Assembly (NCBI RefSeq): GCF_016902445.1 | Contig: NZ_JACSNX010000007.1 | Span: forward strand, 35,398-99,397 | Source: Oscillibacter valericigenes | GTDB lineage: Bacteria > Bacillota > Clostridia > Oscillospirales > Oscillospiraceae | Length of the DNA stretch: 64,000 nt | Direction of reading: 5' to 3' | Notes under the pieces: generated by a model | What the model was told of the DNA's origin: nothing | Seen by the model: the letters and a program-made list of their open reading frames with translations, nothing else | Databases searched by the model: none | Made by a program: the position numbers and the translations under genes | Part shown: positions 1 to 8,890 of the stretch, one piece after another | How positions within the stretch are numbered: the stretch's first letter is position 1 | Layout: each line of letters begins with the position of its first letter

Positions 1-19
1 CGCCGGGATTGCAACCCTT

Positions 20-1681
20 TTATGCCTCCGCTTTGGGAAACGTGAGGACAAAGGTGCTGCCGTGGCCCGGCTCACTGTGGAGCTCCACCTGAGCGCCCAG
101 ATAGGCCGCCCCGTGCTTGACGATGGAGAGCCCCAGCCCCGTGCCGCCGGAGGAGTGGCTCTTGTCCACCCGGTAGAACCGCTCAAACACCCGGCCCTGG
201 GCCTCTCTGGGGATGCCGATGCCGGTGTCCGCCACCGTGATCCGGGGGCCGAAGGCGGTGTCCTCCACCGTGACGGTGACGCTGCCGCCGGGCCGGTTGT
301 AGGCGATGGCGTTGTCGCAGAGGTTGTAGACGATCTCCTCCACGATCTGGGGCACGCCCCGCACCAGGGCCCTGTCGCCCCGGAGCTGAGTCGTCACCTG
401 CTTCCGCTGGGCCGCAGGGGCCAGCTGCTCCAGCACGGCCCGCGCCTGCTCATACAGATCCACCGTCTCCCACTGGCCCAGGCCGCCGCCCTCGTCCAGA
501 CGGGAGAGCTTGATGATGTCGTTCACCAGCCCGATGAGCCGTTCCGTCTCCCGGTGGATGTTCCCGGCAAAGTGGGGGATGTCCTCCGGCTTCACCAGGC
601 CGCCCTTCATGATCTCCGCCGTGCCCAGGATGGAGGTCAGAGGCGTCTTCAGCTCGTGAGAGACGTTGGCGGTGAACTCCCGCCGCAGCCGCTCCCGCTG
701 CTCCTTCTCCGTCACGTCCAGGATCACCAGCACCGCGCCCGCGATCTGGCCGTCCTGCTCCACAGGGCTGGCGATGATCTGGCGGCAGTCATCGTCCTTC
801 TCCAGCAGCTGCTCACAGCGCCGGCCGGCCAGGGCCTCCTCCACGCAGCGGCGGAAGCCGGCCTCCCGGTTCAGGGCGTAGACGCTCTCCCCCTCCTCTG
901 CCGGGTCCTGGGCGTAGAGCAGCCGCAGCACTGCGGAGTTGTAGGTCAGCACCCGGGTCTCCTGATCGATGACCAGAAAGCCCTCGCTCATATTCTCCGT
1001 GATGGCGATGAATTCCTCCTGCCGGCGCTTCAGATCCCGCATCTGCCGCTGGATCTGCCGCTGCTGGCTGCGCAGCTTGGAGAGCAGGGGCGTCAGCTCC
1101 TCATAGGTCTCGCTGGCGGCAGGGTCGCTCAGGTCGATGTTGTTGATGGGCTCCACCAGCTGCCGGGACACCCGGGATGCCAGCACCATGGCCAGGACGA
1201 AGGCCAGCAGCATCATCAGCGCCACCGGCTGCAGCGCCTGCAGCACCAGCATCCAGACAGAGTACTGGTCGCTGGATACCCGCAGCACCGTCCCGTCAGA
1301 GAGCCGCTGGGCCACATACAGCGTCTGGCGGGAAAGCGTGGCGGAATAGCGGGCGGCCTGGCCCTTTCCCAGGGTCATCGCCTCCCGGATCTCCTCCCGC
1401 TGGCCGTGGTTCTCCATTCTGGCCGGATCCTCCTGATTATCGAAGAGCACGGTGCCGTCCGTGTCCACCCAGGTGACCCGGTAGCTGTTGGGCAGATCCT
1501 CTGACAGATAGTCCGCTCCCGTCTCCTCCACGCCATGGGCGATATACTCCGCCAGGCTCTCCAGCTCGTCTGCCACCCGGTCCTGGAAATAGCCGTGGAG
1601 CACCCCCACGATCAGCACCAGACTGGCCAGCAGCACTGCCAGAGACACTGCCAGGATGGATCGAAAAATCCGTTTCGTCAT
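20..1681 (-). CDS. phoR: Phosphate-regulon sensor histidine kinase PhoR
   Basis: A 553-aa membrane sensor kinase that phosphorylates the PhoP-type regulator encoded just upstream. Visible in order: membrane segments near residues 10-30 and 150-170, a HAMP-like linker, a PAS domain about 220-325, a HisKA box SHELKTPLT with phospho-acceptor His342, and HATPase motifs DNAIAYN, DTGIGI and GGTGLGLSIV. It is full length for the PhoR family. It starts about 20 nt after phoP, so the two are co-transcribed, and the pst-phoU genes upstream on the same strand identify the signal as phosphate. Family assignment is strong; the phosphate role is inferred from context. Confidence 0.95.
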   Translation of the reverse strand: MTKRIFRSILAVSLAVLLASLVLIVGVLHGYFQDRVADELESLAEYIAHGVEETGADYLSEDLPNSYRVTWVDTDGTVLFDNQEDPARMENHGQREEIREAMTLGKGQAARYSATLSRQTLYVAQRLSDGTVLRVSSDQYSVWMLVLQALQPVALMMLLAFVLAMVLASRVSRQLVEPINNIDLSDPAASETYEELTPLLSKLRSQQRQIQRQMRDLKRRQEEFIAITENMSEGFLVIDQETRVLTYNSAVLRLLYAQDPAEEGESVYALNREAGFRRCVEEALAGRRCEQLLEKDDDCRQIIASPVEQDGQIAGAVLVILDVTEKEQRERLRREFTANVSHELKTPLTSILGTAEIMKGGLVKPEDIPHFAGNIHRETERLIGLVNDIIKLSRLDEGGGLGQWETVDLYEQARAVLEQLAPAAQRKQVTTQLRGDRALVRGVPQIVEEIVYNLCDNAIAYNRPGGSVTVTVEDTAFGPRITVADTGIGIPREAQGRVFERFYRVDKSHSSGGTGLGLSIVKHGAAYLGAQVELHSEPGHGSTFVLTFPKAEA

Positions 1682-1701
1682 GTCCCTACTTCCGCCTCCG
1701 G

Positions 1702-2376
1702 TCAGTCCGCAGGGCTGATCTTATAGCCGTAGCCCCGGACAGTCTCGATGTACGCTCCGGCCTCTCCCAGCTTTTGGCGCAGCGTCCGAACATGGACGTC
1801 CACGGTGCGGCTCTCCCCTGTGAAGGCATAGCCCCAGACGTTTTCGATCAGCTGCTCCCGGGACAGGACCTGGCCGGGATTCCGCAGCAGCAGGCACAGC
1901 ACCTCGAACTCCTTCTGGGTCAGGGCAGCCTCCTGGCCCCGGACCCGGACGATGTGCTGGCCCGGATCCACCTCCAGGATGCCGCAGCGCAGGATGCCGT
2001 TCTCCGTCTCCGTCCGCCGCAGCAGCGCCCGGATGCGGGAGAGCAGCTCCATCATGCCGAAGGGCTTGGCCACATAGTCGTCGGCGCCGCCGTCCAGCCC
2101 CACCACCTTGTCGTACTCCGTGCTCTTTGCCGTCAGCATGATCACCGGCAGCTTGGCGGTGCGGGGCGTGGCGCGCAGCTTTTTCAGCACGCTGAGGCCA
2201 TCCTCCTCCGGCAGCATGATATCCAGCAGCACCAGAGAGGGCAGCTGCTCCCCCACGGCCTGCCAGAACAGGGAGGGCAGCGGGAAGCCCCTGGCCTCCA
2301 TGCCCTGGCTGTTCAAGGTATAGATCACAAAATCCCGGATACTGTCGTCATCCTCCAGCAGATAAATCACAGTCAT
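1702..2376 (-). CDS. phoP: Phosphate-regulon response regulator PhoP/PhoB
   Basis: A 224-aa OmpR/PhoB-family response regulator. The receiver domain (1-120) has the acidic pocket LEDDD, phospho-acceptor Asp52 in LLDIML and the conserved Lys in VAKPF. The C-terminal winged helix (about 130-224) has the family signature SRTVDVHVRTLRQKL. It pairs with the phoR gene directly downstream. Its expected targets are TTTAC repeats such as those before pstS (7408-7460) and, possibly, before the glycolipid operon (37785-37802). The name phoP follows Gram-positive usage; phoB would be equivalent. Confidence 0.95.
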   Translation of the reverse strand: MTVIYLLEDDDSIRDFVIYTLNSQGMEARGFPLPSLFWQAVGEQLPSLVLLDIMLPEEDGLSVLKKLRATPRTAKLPVIMLTAKSTEYDKVVGLDGGADDYVAKPFGMMELLSRIRALLRRTETENGILRCGILEVDPGQHIVRVRGQEAALTQKEFEVLCLLLRNPGQVLSREQLIENVWGYAFTGESRTVDVHVRTLRQKLGEAGAYIETVRGYGYKISPAD

Positions 2377-2431
2377 CCCTCCAAATTCAGTCTCTCCGCC
2401 CCACTGGAAGGGCGGAGGGGCGGGCCGCCGG

Positions 2432-3091
2432 TCAGATCAGCTGCTGCTCGTTGATCATCAGCTTGAACTGCAGGCCCAGTTTCTCCGCCGCCTTCCGGCA
2501 GAGGATCATCCGCTCCATAAAGATCTCGAAATACTCCATGACAGAGCCGTATTTGGTATCCACTGACAGCTTCAGCTTGATCAGGGACCGCTCTTCATTG
2601 ATCTTCAGCCTGGATTTTTTCACCGAGTAATTCACCCGGTCATGGATGTCAAAGCTGGCAATGTCCTGGTTGCGGACCCGGCTGCGGCGCACATCGGACT
2701 TGTCCGCCAGGATCAGGGCCGCCGCCACGGCGTTCACCGGCACGCCGGTGCCCTCGTCGTGGTTGCCGATGGCGGTGACGATGACGGCGATCTCCTCCGG
2801 CGGACAGTCCAGATTGTCCAGAATGCGGAACGCCATCACAGCCCCGGACTGGGAGTGGTCCACCCGGTTGACCAGATTTCCGATGTCATGGAGAAAGCCG
2901 GCGATCTTGGCCAGTTCCACCGTCCGCTCCGGATACCCCAGCGTGGTGAGGATATAGGCCGCGTTCTCCGCCACCACCGTCACATGGGCAAAGCTGTGTT
3001 CCGTATATCCAAGGGCGCCCAGGGACTCATCCGCCCGCTGGATATACGTTCGGATGGCCGGGTCATTTCTGATGTCCTCATATGTGAGCAC
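2432..3091 (-). CDS. HD-domain phosphohydrolase inside the pho operon
   Basis: A protein of about 219 aa with an HD metal-binding fold: His in the segment SFAHV, the HD pair in FLHDIGN, and later His/Asp residues (RVDHSQSG, GNHDEG). HD proteins are usually metal-dependent phosphohydrolases or nucleotidases; the substrate is unknown. I chose a GTG start at 3091 because GGGGGAG lies 5 nt upstream; an in-frame ATG at 3121 lacks a Shine-Dalgarno sequence. The gene sits between phoU and phoP on the same strand, suggesting a role linked to phosphate starvation, for instance nucleotide signalling. Function beyond the domain is not established. Confidence 0.8.
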   Translation of the reverse strand: MLTYEDIRNDPAIRTYIQRADESLGALGYTEHSFAHVTVVAENAAYILTTLGYPERTVELAKIAGFLHDIGNLVNRVDHSQSGAVMAFRILDNLDCPPEEIAVIVTAIGNHDEGTGVPVNAVAAALILADKSDVRRSRVRNQDIASFDIHDRVNYSVKKSRLKINEERSLIKLKLSVDTKYGSVMEYFEIFMERMILCRKAAEKLGLQFKLMINEQQLI

Positions 3092-3174
3092 TGCATCTCC
3101 CCCTTCCGCTCCGGCCGGCACCGCCGTGTCCGGATAGGGCGCGACCGCCGCGGGGTGCGGCGGTGCTCTTCCAG

Positions 3175-3822
3175 TCAGTTATTGGAGGGATGGTTGCCGG
3201 TGATGGAGTACTCCACCCACTCCGCCACATTGGTGGCGTGGTCGCCGATCCGCTCCAGATACTTGGCCACCATGATCATATCCAGCCACAGCTCGCCGGA
3301 GGCGGCATCGGCAGCGATCAGGCTGATCAGCTCCTTTTTCACCTGGTTGAACAGCTCATCCACCTGATCGTCTTCCCGGCAGACCTCCCGTGCCAGGTCC
3401 AGATCCCGCTTGACGAAGGAGTCCACGCTGTCCGTCACCATGCGGATGACGGCCTTGGACATCTCCTCGATCCGCTGGCGGCCGGGTCCATCCGGCAGGC
3501 GCACGAACCGGGTCAGCTCCGCGATGTCCGCCGCCTGATCGCCGATGCGCTCCAGGTCGGAGATCATCTTCAGGGCAGAGGAGATCTCCCGCAGGTCTCT
3601 TGCCACAGGCTGCTGCTGCAGCAGCAGCTTCAGGCAGAGGTTCTCCACCTCCCGCTCCTTCTGGTCGATCTCCCGCTCGGCCTCCTCCGCGGCCTGCGCC
3701 AGATCCTCATCGCCCTTCATCAGGGCCTGGGCGGCGGCGGAGATGGCGTCCTCACACAGGGCGCCCATCTGGATCATTTCCACATGCAGCTGTTCCAGCT
3801 GCTCACCAAATTTGTTTCTCAC
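3175..3822 (-). CDS. phoU: Phosphate signalling protein PhoU
   Basis: A 215-aa all-helical protein with the two repeated PhoU bundles. The typical metal-binding signatures DLERIGDQAADIAE (first half) and YLERIGDHATNVAEW (second half) are present. PhoU links the Pst transporter to the PhoR kinase and dampens the regulon when phosphate is plentiful. It lies 12 nt after pstB in the same operon. Length and both signatures match the family. Confidence 0.97.
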   Translation of the reverse strand: MRNKFGEQLEQLHVEMIQMGALCEDAISAAAQALMKGDEDLAQAAEEAEREIDQKEREVENLCLKLLLQQQPVARDLREISSALKMISDLERIGDQAADIAELTRFVRLPDGPGRQRIEEMSKAVIRMVTDSVDSFVKRDLDLAREVCREDDQVDELFNQVKKELISLIAADAASGELWLDMIMVAKYLERIGDHATNVAEWVEYSITGNHPSNN

Positions 3823-3834
3823 CTGGCATCCTCC

Positions 3835-4590
3835 TTAGCCGAACCGGCCGGTAATATAGTCTTCCGTGCGCTTGTCCGTGGGCGTGGAGAACAGGACCTC
3901 GGTCTTGCCGTACTCCACCAGGTCGCCCAGCAGGAAAAACGCCGTGTTGTCAGAGACGCGGGCGGCCTGCTGCATGTTATGCGTCACCATGATTACAGTA
4001 TACTTGCTTTTCAGCTCCACTGCAAGGTCTTCGATCTTGGAGGTGGAGATGGGGTCCAGGGCGCTGGTGGACTCGTCCATCAGCAGGATCTCCGGCTCCA
4101 CTGCCAGGGCCCGGGCGATGCACAGCCGCTGCTGCTGGCCGCCGGAGAGGCCCAGGGCGCTCTTCTTCAGCCGGTCCTTCACCTCGTCCCAGATGGCGGC
4201 GGAGCGGAGGGAGTTCTCCACGATCTCATCCAGCTTTGCCCGGGAGCGGATGCCGTGGGTCCGGGGGCCGTAGGCCACGTTGTCATAGATGCTCATGGGA
4301 AAGGGATTGGGCTTCTGGAACACCATGCCGATCTGCTTGCGCAGCCAGGTCACGTCCACGCCGGGGGCATAGATGTCCTGCCCCCGATAGGCCACCGTGC
4401 CCTTGATCTTGACGCCCTGCACCAGGTCGTTCATGCGGTCCAGCGTCTTTAAAAAGGTGGACTTGCCGCAGCCGGAGGGGCCGATCAGGGCGGTGATCTC
4501 ATGCTCGGGGATGTCGATATTCACGCTGTGCAGGGCATGGTGTGCCCCGTACCACAGATTCAGATCTTTCACTTCAATGATGGAGGACAT
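3835..4590 (-). CDS. pstB: Phosphate ABC transporter ATP-binding protein PstB
   Basis: A 251-aa ATPase of the high-affinity phosphate importer. Walker [10 protein letters not shown], signature LSGGQQQR, Walker [13 protein letters not shown] and the switch His in VTHNMQQA are all present. The start is placed at the ATG at 4590 (IIEVKDL N-terminus) because AGGAG is correctly spaced; an upstream in-frame GTG at 4599 overlaps that site. It works with PstA and PstC encoded upstream and the lipoprotein PstS. Confidence 0.97.
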   Translation of the reverse strand: MSSIIEVKDLNLWYGAHHALHSVNIDIPEHEITALIGPSGCGKSTFLKTLDRMNDLVQGVKIKGTVAYRGQDIYAPGVDVTWLRKQIGMVFQKPNPFPMSIYDNVAYGPRTHGIRSRAKLDEIVENSLRSAAIWDEVKDRLKKSALGLSGGQQQRLCIARALAVEPEILLMDESTSALDPISTSKIEDLAVELKSKYTVIMVTHNMQQAARVSDNTAFFLLGDLVEYGKTEVLFSTPTDKRTEDYITGRFG

Positions 4591-4604
4591 TTGGCACACT
4601 CCTA

Positions 4605-5486
4605 TTATTTTTTCTTCAGTTTCCGGCCCACCAGGCTGGCGGCCAGGTTGATGATCAGGGTCAGCAGCATCAAAATGGCGGCAATGGCAAACGCCACGTC
4701 GAACTCCGCCCGCTCACGGGCGTACACATACAGCGCCACTGTGAGGCTGGAGCCGGAGGAGTGCATGAAGTTGCTGACAGAGCCGAAAAAGTCGTTCATG
4801 CTCATGCCCATGCCGGCTGTGAACAGCAGGGCTGCGCTCTCGCCCACGATGCGGCCGATGGCCAGGATGCAGCCGGTGACGATGCCGTCGATGGAAGAGG
4901 GCAGCACCACCGTGCGGATCATGTGCCACTTGCCGGAGCCCAGGCCCAGGGATGCCTCCCGGTAGGACTGGGGCACCGTCTTCAGGGACTCCTGTGTGGT
5001 GCGGATGATGGTGGGGATGGTGGCGATGACCAGCGTCAGGGAGCCGGCCAGCAGGGATGCCTGCAGGCCCAGCAGCTCGCAGAAGAACAGCATGCCCACC
5101 AGGCCGAAGATGATGGACGGGATGCCGGTCAGGGTCTCCGTTGCGAACTCGATGGAGGCCACCAGCTTCTGGTTTTTGGCGTACTCCGTCAGGTATACGG
5201 CTGCACCCACGCCCAGGGGCAGGATGATGATCAGCGTCACCACCACGATATAAATGGTATTGGTGATGTTGGGCAGGATGCCGATGGTATCGTTGATATA
5301 GCTGGGCTCCGTGCTCAAAAACTCCCAGGTGACGTGGGGCAGGCCCCGGACAAAGATGTACCCGATGATAAAGATCAGCAGGGCGCAGGTCAGCGTGGCG
5401 CAGAAATACAGCAGGAACCGGAGCACCCGGTCATAGGCCCTGCGCCGGCCGGAGAGGGGCTGCATAGTGATCGTTTTCTCTTCCAT
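4605..5486 (-). CDS. pstA: Phosphate ABC transporter permease PstA
   Basis: A 293-aa inner-membrane permease with six predicted hydrophobic segments and the binding-protein-dependent transport signature around [14 protein letters not shown] (EAA loop contacting PstB). It forms the channel with PstC. It lies 6 nt downstream of pstC and 14 nt upstream of pstB in the pst operon. Confidence 0.96.
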   Translation of the reverse strand: MEEKTITMQPLSGRRRAYDRVLRFLLYFCATLTCALLIFIIGYIFVRGLPHVTWEFLSTEPSYINDTIGILPNITNTIYIVVVTLIIILPLGVGAAVYLTEYAKNQKLVASIEFATETLTGIPSIIFGLVGMLFFCELLGLQASLLAGSLTLVIATIPTIIRTTQESLKTVPQSYREASLGLGSGKWHMIRTVVLPSSIDGIVTGCILAIGRIVGESAALLFTAGMGMSMNDFFGSVSNFMHSSGSSLTVALYVYARERAEFDVAFAIAAILMLLTLIINLAASLVGRKLKKK

Positions 5487-5492
5487 TCCCGC

Positions 5493-6368
5493 TCACCCCT
5501 TTTTCCGCTTCAGCAGCGTGTTCAGTGCAATGTTGATGATCATGATGAAAATGAACAGCACCAGGGCGATGGAGTACAGCGCCTGGCGCTGCAGGCCGGA
5601 GGCATAGGCCATCTCACTGGCCACGGCGGTGGTCAGGAACCGGACGCTGGAGAAGAGGGAGGGCATGTTGGCCACATTGCCCGCCACCATGATGATGGCC
5701 ATGGCCTCGCCGATGGCGCGGCCGATGCCCAGCACCACCGCCGCGGCGATGCCGCTGGAGGCCGCGGGCACGCTGACCCGAAACACCGTCTCGATGTGGG
5801 TGGCGCCCAGGGCCAGACTGGCCTCCTCATACTCCGGGGGGACGGCCTTCAGGGCGGTCTCGGACACGGAGATGATGGAGGGCAGGATCATGATGGCCAG
5901 GACGATGATGGCGCAGAACAGGCTGGCGCCGTCCGGCAGGTCAAAGGCCTTGCGCACGGCCGGGACCAGCACCATCATGCCGATCAGGCCGTAGACCACG
6001 GAGGGGATGCCCGCCAGCAGGTCCACTGCCGGGCGGACCACAGCGGCCAGCTTGGGAGGGGCCACTTTTGCCAGGAACACCGCGGTCATGAATCCCACCG
6101 GCACACCCAGGAGGATGGCGCCGCAGGTGCCGTAAATGGAGGTCAGAATAAAGGGCAGGATGCCGAATTTGGGCTCAGCGGCGGTGGAGGCCCACTCGGT
6201 CCCGAACAGAAAGTCCACCAGGCCGATCTCCCGGATGGCAGGCAGCCCTGAGATGATCAGATAGATGCTGATAAAGAGCACGAACACGATGGCAATGAAG
6301 CCGCAGATAAAAAACACGGCGTTCATGATCCACTCCATCGGTCGGATTTTTTGTTTCGTGGCATTCAT
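5493..6368 (-). CDS. pstC: Phosphate ABC transporter permease PstC
   Basis: A 291-aa permease with a basic N-terminus, about six membrane segments and the EAA-loop motif EEASLALGATHIETV. The segment GTEWAST near residue 55 is typical of PstC. It is the second gene of the operon, separated from pstS by a strong hairpin (6412-6445) that probably lowers its expression relative to the binding protein. Confidence 0.96.
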   Translation of the reverse strand: MNATKQKIRPMEWIMNAVFFICGFIAIVFVLFISIYLIISGLPAIREIGLVDFLFGTEWASTAAEPKFGILPFILTSIYGTCGAILLGVPVGFMTAVFLAKVAPPKLAAVVRPAVDLLAGIPSVVYGLIGMMVLVPAVRKAFDLPDGASLFCAIIVLAIMILPSIISVSETALKAVPPEYEEASLALGATHIETVFRVSVPAASSGIAAAVVLGIGRAIGEAMAIIMVAGNVANMPSLFSSVRFLTTAVASEMAYASGLQRQALYSIALVLFIFIMIINIALNTLLKRKKG

Positions 6369-6411
6369 GGTAAATACCGGCCTTTCTCAAAAGGGTCTTG
6401 ACTCTTACATG

Positions 6412-6445
6412 CGGAGTGCCCCCTCGAAATCAAGGGGGCACTCCG
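6412..6445 (-). terminator. Intercistronic hairpin between pstS and pstC
   Basis: A perfect 13-bp inverted repeat with an 8-nt loop lies 25 nt after the pstS stop. No U-run follows, so it looks more like a processing/stability hairpin or partial attenuator than a full terminator. Such an element would give more PstS than permease. Confidence 0.65.
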
Positions 6446-6470
6446 ACGATCATGTGGACGTGTTGTTGAC

Positions 6471-7343
6471 TTACTCGGCAACAGGCACAGCGCCGGCGCC
6501 GGCGATCAGGTCAGAGGCTTCCGTGGAGGTAGCCCAGTCGACAAAGGCCTGAGCGGCGTCAGACAGGGCCGTGCTGTCGTTGATGATGAAGTTGAAGTTG
6601 CGCTGGATCTCGTACGTACCGTCCAGAACGGTCTCCTCAGAGGGAGCCACGCCGCCCACGGTCAGGATCTTCACGGTGTCATCGCCCTCAACAGCGGACA
6701 GGGAGGCATAGCCGATGGCGTTGGGGTTGGAGGCAACACCTGCGACCACCTCGCCGGTGGAGGTGTACTCGTTCTGGTACACGCAGGCCTCCTCGGTGCC
6801 GGTGATGGACTCGAAGCCGTCCCGGGTGCCGGAACCGGCCTCACGGCCCATGAACACGACCTCAGCGTCATTGCCGCCCACCTCGGACCAATTGGCGGTG
6901 GCGCCGGTGGCCAGAGCGGCGATCTGCTCGATGCTCAGGTCAGAGACGGGGTTCTCGGGGTTGACGATGATGGCGATACCGTCCTTGGCAACGGTGATCT
7001 GGCTGACGCCGGTCTCGTCCTCCTTCAGGTCGCGGGAAGCCAGGCCGATGTCGCAGGTGCCCTCCTGAGCGCCGGTGATGCCAGCGCCGGAGCCGCTGCC
7101 GGTGTAGTTCACAGTCACGCCGGGCTGCACTTCCTTAAAGGCCTCGATCAGAGTGCCCATCACGTCCTCCATGGAGGTGGAGCCGTTGGTGTTGACGGTG
7201 CCGCTCAGCTCCGTGGTCTCGGTGGTATCGGCCGTATCCGTGGTGGAATCATCCGCAGTGTCCGTGGTGGTGTCGCCGCCGCAGCCGGCCAGCAGGGCCA
7301 TGACCATGGTCAGGGACAGCAAGAGAGAGAATACTTTTTTCAT
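6471..7343 (-). CDS. pstS: Phosphate-binding lipoprotein PstS
   Basis: A 290-aa secreted lipoprotein that captures phosphate for PstCAB. The signal peptide ends in a lipobox LLAGC (Cys at about 21), followed by a Thr/Asp-rich low-complexity linker and the PBP fold. Ligand-site signatures visible are GSTSMED, GSGSGAGI and REAGSGTRDGFE. It is first in the operon, preceded by TTTAC repeats (Pho box) and a -10 TATACT. Confidence 0.97.
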   Translation of the reverse strand: MKKVFSLLLSLTMVMALLAGCGGDTTTDTADDSTTDTADTTETTELSGTVNTNGSTSMEDVMGTLIEAFKEVQPGVTVNYTGSGSGAGITGAQEGTCDIGLASRDLKEDETGVSQITVAKDGIAIIVNPENPVSDLSIEQIAALATGATANWSEVGGNDAEVVFMGREAGSGTRDGFESITGTEEACVYQNEYTSTGEVVAGVASNPNAIGYASLSAVEGDDTVKILTVGGVAPSEETVLDGTYEIQRNFNFIINDSTALSDAAQAFVDWATSTEASDLIAGAGAVPVAE

Positions 7344-7391
7344 ATTGAAGATTACTCCTTTTTCCGATGTCTTTGCTCAAGGGACGGTCTT

Positions 7392-7460
7392 AGTATAAAC
7401 ACCGCCAAGTAAAATCCGACACCAGGTCTTCGTAAAGTCTGTGTAAAATCCCGCGGTAAA
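7392..7460 (-). promoter_or_regulatory. Pho-box-like repeats and promoter of the pst operon
   Basis: Read on the minus strand, TTTAC hexamers occur at 7460-7455 (TTTACC), 7447-7442 (TTTACA), 7436-7431 (TTTACG) and 7413-7408 (TTTACT). Two adjacent copies are spaced exactly 11 bp, as in known PhoP boxes (TTWACA-N5 repeats). A -10-like TATACT follows at 7397-7392. The location 50-110 nt before pstS supports PhoP activation; this is inferred by similarity. Confidence 0.65.
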
Positions 7461-7658
7461 TTCAAAGCTTCTCGCAATATAAACGATTTACCAAGTCTTT
7501 TCCCCCATCTGTTTTGTTGCTTTGTTGAATCCGCACCCGCTCGCCGAATGGTTTTGTAACCGTTTCAGGGATCGTGGCTTCTCAAATTTAACCGGCCTTC
7601 ACCCCATCTGCCGCAATATACCGGAGGTTCTCTCTCCAAGTTCCAACGTCTCATGCCG

Positions 7659-7696
7659 AAAAAACGGGAGCGGCAAACCGCTGTTTGCCGCTCCCG
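7659..7696 (-). terminator. Rho-independent terminator after the Fe-ADH gene
   Basis: Minus-strand hairpin GGGAGCGGCAAA/TTTGCCGCTCCC followed by GTTTTTT, located about 28 nt past the stop of the alcohol dehydrogenase gene. It separates this transcript from the pst promoter region. Confidence 0.85.
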
Positions 7697-7723
7697 CTCC
7701 GATTATCCGATTAAAAATGGATG

Positions 7724-8803
7724 TTACGCCTCTGCCCGCTGGCGGTTGTACGCCTCCAGCTCCATGACGGCGTCGATCAGCATCTGCTGGTCCACCGGAT
7801 AGGGCCACACCCGCACGTCGATGCCCTTTAGGGCCTTCTCCGTCACGGCGGGCAGGTCCTCCTCCCGGGCGTGGATGTCCGCCAGGCAGGTGGGCAGGCC
7901 GATGGACTTGTTGAAGGCGAAGATCTTGTCCCGCTCGGCATACTGCTTGTCCGCCGTCAGCATCACCAGGATGCCGTAGGACACCACCTCGCCGTGGAGG
8001 TGATGGTTGGCCTCTGTGCTGGGCAGGATGGTAAAGCCGTTGTACATGGCATGGGCCATGCCGGTGGTGTAATCCACCTGGACGAAGTTGGACACAAACC
8101 CCGTGGACACGATGATGGCCAGGATGATCTCCGTCAGCTCCATGGTCACCTGGTGGGCCTCGCAGTCCTCCATGGCCTTCCTGCCCCAGCGGACAATGGG
8201 GGCGGCGCACATGGTGCTCAGGGCGATGCCCATGGCGTCGGAGTGGGCGGGGGTGTCGTTCCGGGAGGAGATGGTGCACTCATAGTGCTTGGCCATGGTG
8301 TCCCCCATGCCTGCCCAGAGGTAGCGCACCGGGGCGTTGGCGATGATCTCCGTGTCGATGAAGATGTGGTTGGGCGGGATCTTGGAGAAGGAGTACTCCC
8401 GCAGGCTCCCGTCCGGGTGGTACACGATGCCCAGAGATGTGCAGGCGGCGCAGGTGGAGGCGATGGTGGGGAAGGTGAAGAAGGGCCGGCCCATGCTGTG
8501 GGCCAGGACCTTGCAGGTGTCGATGGCCTTGCCTCCGCCCACGGCGAAGAGCATGTCCGCCTCCGCCACCTGGGGCCGCAGCATCTCCATATTCTCCACA
8601 GAGGCCTCACCGCCGTACCAGAACACGCCGATGACCTCCAGGCCGGAGCCCTCCATGGCCTTCAAAATCTTATCCTTGGCGGCAGCCAGGGCCTTCTCGC
8701 CGCCGATGATGGCCACCTTCGTGCCGTAGGCCGGGCAGACGTTCCCAATGTCCTCGTAGGCGTCCGCCCCAATGGTATATCCGGGAAACAGGGATCTTTC
8801 CAT
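7724..8803 (-). CDS. Iron-containing alcohol dehydrogenase (glycerol-dehydrogenase-like)
   Basis: A 359-aa NAD(P)-dependent dehydrogenase of the Fe-ADH/glycerol dehydrogenase fold. The N-terminal nucleotide-binding half has GGGKAIDTCK; the metal site is built by Asp in GMGDTMAKHYE, His in GMAHAMYNGF and His in HHLHGEVV. The substrate could be glycerol, another polyol or an aldehyde and cannot be told from sequence. The start at 8803 follows AAGGAGTG; the frame is open to 8887 but lacks a second Shine-Dalgarno site. It lies 87 nt downstream of a YkvI-type transporter, with a hairpin between them, and is probably co-transcribed from the T-box promoter. Confidence 0.85.
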   Translation of the reverse strand: MERSLFPGYTIGADAYEDIGNVCPAYGTKVAIIGGEKALAAAKDKILKAMEGSGLEVIGVFWYGGEASVENMEMLRPQVAEADMLFAVGGGKAIDTCKVLAHSMGRPFFTFPTIASTCAACTSLGIVYHPDGSLREYSFSKIPPNHIFIDTEIIANAPVRYLWAGMGDTMAKHYECTISSRNDTPAHSDAMGIALSTMCAAPIVRWGRKAMEDCEAHQVTMELTEIILAIIVSTGFVSNFVQVDYTTGMAHAMYNGFTILPSTEANHHLHGEVVSYGILVMLTADKQYAERDKIFAFNKSIGLPTCLADIHAREEDLPAVTEKALKGIDVRVWPYPVDQQMLIDAVMELEAYNRQRAEA

Positions 8804-8850
8804 AATACAATACACTCCTTTGCTGATGATCCGGTCGCTTGCTCCGCTCC

Positions 8851-8879
8851 GGCCCCGCGGCCTGTCAGGCCGCGGGGCC
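8851..8879 (-). repeat. Perfect palindromic hairpin between ykvI-like and adh genes
   Basis: A 14-bp perfect inverted repeat of only G and C plus one T/A step, with a single central base (8865), starting 12 nt after the transporter stop. No U-run follows on the minus strand, so it may act in mRNA processing or partial termination rather than as a classical terminator. Confidence 0.6.
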
Positions 8880-8890
8880 AGGCGCATGCT

